Assembly (NCBI GenBank): GCA_030770425.1
Contig: JASJFT010000065.1
Coordinates: 1 to 64,000 of the forward strand
Reading direction: 5' to 3'
Source: Darksidea phi
Lineage: Eukaryota > Ascomycota > Dothideomycetes > Pleosporales > Lentitheciaceae
Length of the DNA stretch: 64,000 nt
Part shown: in pieces, positions 57,001 to 64,000 of the stretch
Layout of the letters: the number at the start of each line of letters is the position of its first letter
How positions within the stretch are numbered: the stretch's first letter is position 1
Translations under genes and position numbers: made by a program
The notes under the pieces: generated by a model
What the model was told of the DNA's origin: nothing
Databases searched by the model: none
The model's input: only the letters and a program-made list of their open reading frames with translations

Positions 57001-57764
57001 CCAGGGCCAGACCGCTCATAACCCCAGACTTATCTCAGCCACCGCAATGGGTGCGCATCCTAAACGGGAGCCCAATTTTGCCGGTCAGAACAGAGCGTCC
57101 CAGCAGCTTGGATCGCGGCGTCTTCCCCGAACCATGCAAGCGGTCTGTGCTGCGAGCCCGAGCAAAGGACTCATTCCGTCCTTTTTGCGGCAGCGTGGTG
57201 CCGTACAATGACCGCCCCGGATCTACGAGTCCTGGCGCTTGTCTGGTGATGCGAAAATCTAGAATTGTGGAGATCTAAGAAGGATGATGCCTGTTGCCCC
57301 GGAAAAATGTGGGATGGGACGGCCTGAGGTGTTGGGCGATGGTTGTGCGGAGATGTACTGGACGTCGCGGTGCAGTGGGTTAGATTGCTGTTCCCATGCT
57401 GCTGAGGTGAGCAACGGGTGTGGTGTTGAGAACTTGCGTGATGGTGTGGTCTCCGCAGTGGCTGGCAACCCCACACGGCAAAATGGGCGGAACCTGGCAC
57501 GCGGGCCTGTGGGTGGTCCGAATGGATGCGAGATTCAAGGATCGTAGATAGCCTTGCTGGTTGGCGCTGACTGCATCTTGCTCAGCTCAAAGACGCCCCG
57601 GTGTCTTTACGAGGGACTCCCAAGGTGACAGGTCTAAACATCTAAATCAGTCCTCTGATAAGCACCGCTGCGGCGCAGCAACGTTGGCGGAAATTAAGGC
57701 AATAGAACTTCTAGAAGGCGGCAGTAAGCGCTCGGTGACCGGTGAAGCGAGGTGCGAGGGTTAA
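51052..57764. other. 6.7-kb gene-free region downstream of creA
   Basis: No supported coding sequence in any frame. Simple sequence includes a T-rich tract at 51682-51710, a GGT run at 54651-54669, a C run at 54265-54275, CTAC repeats at 55080-55098 and a G run at 55191-55200. The longer open frames (for example 55373-56158 and 56754-57278) have no domain, no biased codon pattern and no homolog-like motifs. Long UTRs, non-coding transcripts or fast-evolving small genes could be hidden here. Confidence 0.5.
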
Positions 57765-59299
57765 TCAAAAAGTCGCCGGTCGTGTCACCTTCCTCTGTTC
57801 TGCAGGATCGTCTGCGCGCGATTCTGCAGGAGCTGTCGCATCGAGTGCTGCAGCAGAGGCATTGCAGTCCGTGCTTCTCTCCTCGAACAGAAGCCCCTCA
57901 GCTGCGACGGCGTCATCTTCCACCCAACCGTACATCTCATCAGAGCCGGGCGCTTCGCCCTCTTCGTCGTCTATCTCCGTGAAACGTCTTTTAGGCGGTC
58001 TCGCTTGGCAAGAAAGTGGTGGTAGTGGTGCAATATCGACTGCAGCAATGTTCATGTCGCAAAGACCAGTCTGTGGCAGGTCAGCGGGTGATCGCCACGC
58101 AGAAAGTTCTCATGCGTCATTGATATTGTAGGCTCTGCGGGTAGTAGATTAACTCACCCTCTCAACAGTAAAGGGAGCCACGTTGCCGATTCCTCCTTCA
58201 TCGGTCAGAACCACGCCATTTGCCTTGAGAACGCCTGCGAACCGGGCTTTTTGCAACCTGGCAGTATCTGTGCTATTCGACTTCCCTTGCTCCGGCACCC
58301 AATCCCTGAACAGGACCATCCGAGTAGAGATGCCGTTTTCCCACTCTGCGCCTGATATGGCCGGAACCAAGAGGGCCCTTGAGCCCGCTCGGACCCTAGT
58401 GATGGTTTGACAGGTTACCAGCAGCGCGATGTCGTGCAGCGCGGCAATCCTGGTGAGCGTTGAGATCAGCTCATTAATTACTGCAAATCTACGGCCCGCA
58501 GCCCAACGCGTCTGATCATTCCTATTCCTTGACATTCGGTCGTCCGCCTTGCGGGGATACGCATTATCGATCAGGGTCGAGAGAGAGTCGATGACGATGA
58601 GACTGGTGTGTGGTGGCGGAAACGAGGAAGGCGGGTGTACGAATAGAGCCAGCAAATGCGCTAGTGTTGGCGCTGTACAGTGATGGAAGTGGCTTCGCAG
58701 CTCATCTGGAGAAAGCTGGGCTACTTCTGACGGTGAGACGGCATTCGTTGCAGATGCTGGCGAGAGCAGGACGTCGTTGAAGCGCTGGAGTACCAACGGC
58801 GCGCACGCTGCATCTGCACCTAATTAGCCACTAATCACAATGCGAGAGCACCATCACTGAGCTCCCATCCCCTCATGTACTGACCAACCCAAACCACCCG
58901 ATCGCCGTTACGTAGTGCGTTCGCTGCTGCCTGGATGCTTCACCCTCTTCAGTCACTGAACCTGATGAATACCGTGAATATGGTTGCATTTACCCAAATG
59001 CAGTCTTCCCAACGCCTGGCGGGCCGTACATCTCCGTCACCTTGCCACGCATATACCCGCCCGAGACAGTCCGGCCCGGGAGTAAAGGAGGGGAGAGCAT
59101 TCTGTTGAGCTGCGAGAGGCCCGTGGAGACCGCGCGGGAGCCCTGGGCATGGAGCGTCTGGAGGGCCTGCGTCGCCGACACTGTGGGTAGACGGTCTATA
59201 GCATCGTCAGCTTAATGAAGGGCGATGCATGGGGTATTACTTTTACGTACGCAACGATGTCGATGAGGAAGGCAGCCTGGTGCCATCCTGGCTAGCCAT
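57765..59299 (-). CDS. RecA/RAD51 paralogue, RAD55 (Rhp55)-like recombination protein
   Basis: Five exons (59299-59251, 59195-58994, 58937-58885, 58813-58158, 58070-57765) give 421 residues, all in phase. Walker A GPPGVGKT lies at residues 74-81 and is rebuilt into AFGIQAAANALRNGDRVVWVDA across the next intron. Walker B is SLIVIDSLSTLID. Further RecA-core features are RRFAVINELISTLTRIA and LLVTCQT. The last exon is an acidic tail with a possible NLS (PPKRRF). RAD51 paralogues of this type work with a partner (RAD57-like) to load and stabilise RAD51 on single-stranded DNA during homologous repair. The acceptor of the third intron was chosen to give WVDA; an alternative three residues longer is possible. 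It diverges from the MOSC gene. Confidence 0.8.
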
Positions 59300-59771
59300 G
59301 GCGGGGAGCTCTGTGGGCTCGATGAAGTGCAGTGCGGGTGAATTCGGAGCCTTCAGATGAGTCCCGTGATTTGGTGTGTGAGCTGTGGCCGCAACTCATC
59401 ACGCGGCACGTCTTCCTCGGCCATTGTGGTGAATGCGTGGTGGTGGGAGTATCGTGGGACTGTCGTTGGAAGAGCTCCGAGCTAACTAAGCGGCCATGAC
59501 GGCAGCCCGCGAAGCGAGGAACACGATCATGACTCGCGAAATTGTGATCGTGAATGCAGAAGCACGGAAAAATAGTAAAGCCAATGTCCCTTCATCGACA
59601 AGGCCTTGCAAGAAAACTTCGCCTTCCCTTCTAGATCGTGTGATTCACCCTCTCGTGGAGTCAGCGTGTGTATAAGCGCAAACCACATACATTATCAATC
59701 CTTCGCTCCGACTCCGCAATATCCTATAAAGGAGCGCAAAGACGACGCGGCTTTAGCTACGTCCGTTCGAC
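59300..59771. promoter_or_regulatory. Divergent promoter, RAD55-like / MOSC genes
   Basis: 472 nt between divergent starts. A TATA-like CTATAAA lies at 59724-59730, 42 nt before the MOSC start. No coding sequence. Confidence 0.5.
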
Positions 59772-61193
59772 ATGGCATCCAACGTTCTTGATGACCTCGT
59801 CAACTCCGTACGGAAGACCTGGGACGATGTCGGCTTCAGCCCTACCCCGCTCACTATCTTCATCACCCTTCTCGCCGGCCTTCTCCCTCTCATTTCCCTT
59901 TTCATCTTCGCCATCACACAACGAGAGGCACCGTTACCTCCACCGGCTGGGTGCCGTAGAATAGGTCTTCGAGGTCGTAGCAACATCTCAGATCAGTACT
60001 CGAAGAAGTATGACTCCGGGGGCGAGCCGTCCCCCTCCAACCCATGGACTGTGAAGGCATTGTTTATCTATCCTGTCAAGAGCTGCGCACCTGTTGAACT
60101 CGATCAAGCCGACGTGGTTCGCACAGGCTTACGATATGACCGCCAGTTCGCATTCGCACAACAGGTCACGAGTCTCCCAGACCTAGACGGCAAAGTCAAC
60201 AGCGAATGGCTCGTCTCAACACTACGCACATTCCCACGTCTCGTAAAAATCGAGACCGAGATATGGATTCCCGACCCGTCAGCACCAAACTACGACCCAG
60301 AAAGCGAATGGACCAAGAGCGAAGGCTGTCTTGTGTTCCGTTTCCCCTTCACACCAGACTCAGATTTTACGTTGCAAGGCCTAAAGAACTACGGAAAGAT
60401 ACTTGCGGCGAAAATAACCGGGAAGCCCGAGCCGATGGTGGAGTTTAGGGTACCGTTTAATCCGACTAGGGAAAGGATAGAAAAGATGGGGTATAGCAAG
60501 GAGCAGATCAGCATATGGGAGGATAAACCGGTCGCGTTGAACTTAGGTAATGAAGTACCGGCTGAAATAATGGCGAAGCTGAAGTACACACTCGGAGTCA
60601 CGAATCCGTTATCTCTCTTCCGCATTGATACGGAGAAATACCGAGAGGTCCACAAGAACGCGCCCAAGGAGCAGGACGTCGGCTTCGAAACCATCGTCGG
60701 AATGCAGGACTCAGTACGTCCCAAACCTATGTCCTTCCTAAACCCCTCGACGATAGGTTATATCAAATATAGTAAGCTAACAAAACACCAGTACCCGCTC
60801 CACATAATGAACCTCGCCTCCGTCCACCACGTCTCCTCTAGACTGCCAAAGGGTTCGCCGCCACTGAATGTGCTCCGTTACCGCCCCAATATTATCATCA
60901 CTGGACCGCCTACCTTCAGCGAAGACGACTGGACCAAAGCACGCATCGGTGCTTCCACTTACCACATATCCTGCCGCACTACTCGGTGCAAGCTACCAAA
61001 TGTAGACCCAGAAACAGGCATCGCAGACCGGAATCAGCCCGGCACAACGATGCGAGAATATCGAGTTATCGATCAAGGGAGCAAGAGTCCGTGTCTAGGA
61101 ATGCAGGTGAGTCCACTGGAAGAAGGAGAGCTTACTGTGGGCGATGCCGTCGAGGTCTTACAGACTGGGGCCCATTTCTTCCTCAAGAAATGA
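59772..61193 (+). CDS. Membrane-anchored MOSC-domain protein (mARC-like)
   Basis: The open frame is 473 codons, but an intron at 60714-60791 (GTACGT to CACCAG, 78 nt) is likely, leaving 447 residues and restoring the family sequence GMQDSYPLHIMNLASVHH. The intron length is a multiple of three and has no stop, so both forms can be translated. An N-terminal membrane helix (TIFITLLAGLLPLISLFIFA) is followed by the MOSC N-terminal barrel (ALFIYPVKSCAPVELDQADV) and the MOSC domain (PNIIITGPPTFSEDDW and RCKLPNVDPETG). The last carries the Cys region expected to bind the molybdenum cofactor. Relatives such as mARC reduce N-hydroxylated compounds at the outer mitochondrial membrane. Location here is inferred from the N-terminal anchor. 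Confidence 0.9.
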   Translation: MASNVLDDLVNSVRKTWDDVGFSPTPLTIFITLLAGLLPLISLFIFAITQREAPLPPPAGCRRIGLRGRSNISDQYSKKYDSGGEPSPSNPWTVKALFIYPVKSCAPVELDQADVVRTGLRYDRQFAFAQQVTSLPDLDGKVNSEWLVSTLRTFPRLVKIETEIWIPDPSAPNYDPESEWTKSEGCLVFRFPFTPDSDFTLQGLKNYGKILAAKITGKPEPMVEFRVPFNPTRERIEKMGYSKEQISIWEDKPVALNLGNEVPAEIMAKLKYTLGVTNPLSLFRIDTEKYREVHKNAPKEQDVGFETIVGMQDSVRPKPMSFLNPSTIGYIKYSKLTKHQYPLHIMNLASVHHVSSRLPKGSPPLNVLRYRPNIIITGPPTFSEDDWTKARIGASTYHISCRTTRCKLPNVDPETGIADRNQPGTTMREYRVIDQGSKSPCLGMQVSPLEEGELTVGDAVEVLQTGAHFFLKK

Positions 61194-61337
61194 GTTAGAA
61201 GTGCTTTAGCAGAGTGCTACAGTCATATTTCAGAAGTCTGTGTACACTGTGCTAGCAGAAACCGGCGTAAATCTTTATCTCTAACGAAACTATCTATGAT
61301 ATTAGATAACCTTCAACTAGAAAGACTTGCACTATTA

Positions 61338-61586
61338 ATTATTTGGTTTAGATTTGTATAGCGGAGTCTTTTTGTAAGGTCCACACGAAATACAGTAAGA
61401 GTTTATACACAGTAGAGTTGCTATACTCACACCTTATACACGATAATAGTGCTGTAGAGCTGTACATTAAGACCGACGAGCTATGAGTACTATTAATTAT
61501 ATAGTATATAAACCCTATTGCGCGTAAAGTATGGATATAGCACCTCTACGATGTACGAACTCTTACTATGTTTCGTGCGGACCTTC
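61338..61586 (+). repeat. Palindromic MITE-like element, repeat-family copy 3
   Basis: Core 61376-61585 begins AAGGTCCACACGAAATACAG and ends with the inverted form CTATGTTTCGTGCGGACCTT, giving terminal inverted repeats of about 60 nt around an AT-rich middle. The left arm and 38 nt of sequence before it also match the copies at 520-648 and 2650-2757. There is no coding capacity, so it would depend on a transposase elsewhere. Confidence 0.7.
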
Positions 61587-61875
61587 TAACCCGCCAGTGC
61601 CAAAGCTCAGAAAGAAACTGCAGCTCAGCTCCCCTCTTTCCCGCCTTTTCTTTCCAGTACATCGTAGCCGCCATAGAAGTCGGCAAGCAAATATGCCGAA
61701 TACAGCTCTGCTACCTTAGGACTAAACTATCTTCCTACCAGAAAGCGATACCAAGGCGGGGCCGTGATATAGTATTGCAAGTAGGTCAGACGGTCGAACT
61801 ATGCAATGGAATGTGAGCGTCTTGAATACCTGAAGAGGAAGCATTGGATATCAGCTCAAGAGCAAAGGTAAAAGT

Positions 61876-61911
61876 GGCATAGCATAGCATAGCATAGCAT
61901 AGCATAGCATA
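61876..61911 (+). repeat. Pentanucleotide microsatellite (CATAG)n
   Basis: About seven tandem copies of CATAG, in a 1-kb intergenic region (61194-62217) that otherwise holds only the MITE-like element and presumed 3' UTRs. Confidence 0.9.
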
Positions 61912-62217
61912 GGTAAATGCACGCAGTGGAACGGACAACAACATAGTTCAAGATGCAGAATACGAGGAAGTAATAAACCCTCCTATACCCTTTCTTCCGA
62001 GTTGAATCAAGAAGAGGCAAGACCTATCGCTACTTGTGACTAACAAGTGCCGCTTTTTCCGGAAGACACTTTTTGTATGTCTTCATAACCACGGAGTTGA
62101 ACCTTTTTGTCACCTTTCTTTTTTTTCCAAGGTAATTCCAAAACGCCTCTTCTTTCCTCAACCAAATTACTCGCTTCCAAGACCCCCTTCCCTCTCCAGT
62201 AGAAACCCTTCGAGCTG

Positions 62218-63874
62218 TCAGTGCGTATCAACACCCACCCCACCTCCCTCCTGCCCCCCGAAGTTTGAGCTCTTCCCAAAACTCGGCGTACTGGGCCTAC
62301 TCCTCTCGATACCAAAGAAGGCAATATTCTCTCTGAGTGCCACATACTCGCTATCCGCGTACCCTAACGCTTCGTGGATCTGTGTACTGTGCAATCCCTT
62401 GATCCTCCGAATTTCGCTGGCAGAGTAGTTGATGACCGCTCGACCAATCTCAAACGGCGCCGGATTATGAAGTTCGTATTGAGGGGGGTGTATAATGTTG
62501 GAAGAGGAATGTGAGTGGAGCAATGTGGGAGGTGTGTAGTGCGCTGTTCGGTTGGGGGTTGGGGGGGTAGTGAGGGGATGTTGGGGGTGGGATTGTGGTT
62601 GTGGTTGTGCTTTTGGACTGGTAGATGCAAGGCGTTTTACGACGACGAGACGGACAGCTTCTTGTTGTGCAAAGTGACCTTCTACGTCTACGATGCCGAC
62701 AGGAAGTAGACCCGCTTTGTCGCTGAGAGCCTGCCATGCGCCGTGATCGATGTAGATCGTCCCATGGGGCGCAAGACCGTATAAGATCCAGAAGTAACGG
62801 TCTCGGATGGGGTGCGCTATAGGGAGGAAGCGGGTATGTAGTGGGGGCTGTGAGAGGTCTAGAAGGGGAGATGGCGTTCGCGCCGGGGTATCATGCGGCG
62901 TGGTTGACGGAGTGAGGTCGTGGTGCGAGCCATGGAGTTTTAATGCTGCTATTTGCGCGAGCGGCACGCCGTCATCTTGAAAGTTGGATACACTGTTTCG
63001 ACTCGAGATCCGAGCCGCCTTCTGTGCTTCCGCATATCTGATGATCGCCCCGATATTTCCTGGTTTGCTACTCTTCGTAATCACCGTCGTAACGCCCGCA
63101 CTTGTCGCTAACCTTGCAGCCACAATCTTCGTGCTCATCCCGCCCGTTCCCAGCGAAGACCCAGCACTACTAACATCCGCCTCCAACTCTGCAATATCCT
63201 CCACGACTTCAATAGGCTTCGCGTCCGGATTCGTGCGGGGGTTCTTATCGTACAGACAGTCCACATCCGTCATCAGGAATAGATAGTCTGCTTGCACCAT
63301 TGCCGATGTGATAGCACTCAATGTATCGTTGTCTCCAAACTTGATTTCCGTGACCGCCAAAGTGTCATTCTCGTTGACGATTGGGATGACGCCCATGTTT
63401 AACAGTTCGAGGAACGTGTTCTGCGCATTCTGGTACTGCGTCCGATCCGCAATATCGTTTCTTGTCAACAAAATCTGCCCGATCGGTTGCCGCATATGCC
63501 CAAACAGCTGGTCCCACAGACTCATAAGTCTACACTGCCCAATGGCTGCTAGAGCCTGTACTTTCGGCAAGTGTTTCGGGCGTTTGTCAAGGTCCATACG
63601 GCGTAGACCGACGCCGATGGCACCAGAGGACACAAGGACGACGCGGTGCCCATCTTGGTGCAACTTGACGGCTGTTTCGACGATGAGAGAGAGGATGGAG
63701 AGGAGGGGCTGGTGCGTGATCTCGTCGACTATGGAGGATGTTCCTATATAGTTTCATTATTAGTTATTCCAGGTTCGACGCTGGTGGGGCGCGGGTACAA
63801 GCCGTTGGTGGTGTGTTACCGAGTTTTATGACGACGGTGAGCTGGTTTGGATGTTTTTTGAGGTGGAACGCCAT
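62218..63874 (-). CDS. pro1: Glutamate 5-kinase with C-terminal PUA domain
   Basis: Two exons (63874-63820 and 63743-62218) give 526 residues. The intron joins VVIKL to GTSSIVDE. The amino-acid kinase fold shows SSGAIGVGLRRMD, QALAAIGQ, IVNENDTLAV, FGDNDTLSAI and MTDVDCLYD with GTGGMSTK. The PUA domain begins with ALSDKAGLLPVGIVDVEGHF; it contains a long Pro/His/Ser/Thr-rich insert (SPKAQPQPQSHPQH onwards, about 65 residues) before FEIGRAVINYSASEI resumes. It phosphorylates glutamate to glutamyl-5-phosphate, the first committed step of proline synthesis, in the cytosol, and is usually feedback-inhibited by proline. As in other fungi it is separate from gamma-glutamyl-phosphate reductase. The start MAFHLKKHPNQLT is the first reasonable ATG upstream of the kinase fold. 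Confidence 0.92.
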
Positions 63875-64000
63875 GCTGCCTCGCTCTTGGCATAAAGGGA
63901 TAGCTTTGGGCGAGGTGATTGAAATCGTTTGCAAAGCTTTCCTTGCCGTCTGAGCATGACTGTATTTTATTAAATTCCAACTCGGACACAAGGATACACG
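63875..64000. other. Upstream region of glutamate 5-kinase
   Basis: Only 126 nt of the promoter side lie in the window. The kinase frame stays open to about 63991 but no better start is seen. Confidence 0.4.

Noticed and set aside
56754..57278. 174-codon open frame on the plus strand
   Set aside because: No protein features and no splice-linked neighbours.

Overview
The window looks like nuclear DNA of a filamentous ascomycete (Pezizomycotina), most likely a dothideomycete. The signs are short (about 50 nt) introns with GTAAGT/GTACGT donors, a CreA-type carbon repressor, a hybrid histidine kinase with N-terminal GAF domains, a bZIP/DUF3425 regulator, a CFEM-like secreted protein, a RIP-like decayed gene, and a HET remnant. 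Class level is inference; the filamentous-ascomycete call is firm. All gene models were spliced by eye from GT/AG sites and reading phase.

Layout. 0-2.8 kb: a decayed fungal transcription-factor gene between two inverted copies of a repeat. 2.9-4.0 kb: a short-chain dehydrogenase (+). 4.2-18.3 kb: five minus-strand genes in a row: hybrid histidine kinase, GT90/CAP10 glycosyltransferase, HOL1-like MFS transporter, FucP-like sugar permease, pectin methylesterase. 18.3-21.9 kb: a decayed stretch with an unknown fragment and a PaiB-like pseudogene full of RIP-type stops. 21.9-39.2 kb: a dense housekeeping block: a large protein of unknown function, Cdc25-type rhodanese, a complex I NDUFA5-like subunit, a two-thioredoxin-domain PDI, an intracellular LysM protein, a charged nuclear-type protein and a RING protein. 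39.2-46.0 kb: an accessory stretch with a PAN-like secreted protein, fragments of an alpha/beta hydrolase and a HET gene, a bZIP regulator and a CFEM-like secreted protein. 46-57.8 kb: creA alone inside about 11.7 kb without other recognisable genes, with minisatellites. 57.8-64 kb: a RAD55-like RecA paralogue, a membrane-anchored MOSC protein, a palindromic MITE-like repeat and glutamate 5-kinase.

Functional links are loose. Pectin methylesterase, FucP-like permease, GT90 and creA all touch carbohydrate use, but nothing shows a true cluster. No secondary-metabolite backbone gene, CRISPR array, rRNA or convincing tRNA was seen. The most unusual material is the decayed accessory DNA (0.5-2.8, 19-20.6, 41.4-42.4 kb), the inverted-repeat family, several odd introns (a GC-AG intron; an in-frame, stop-free intron in the MOSC gene) and the gene-free setting of creA.
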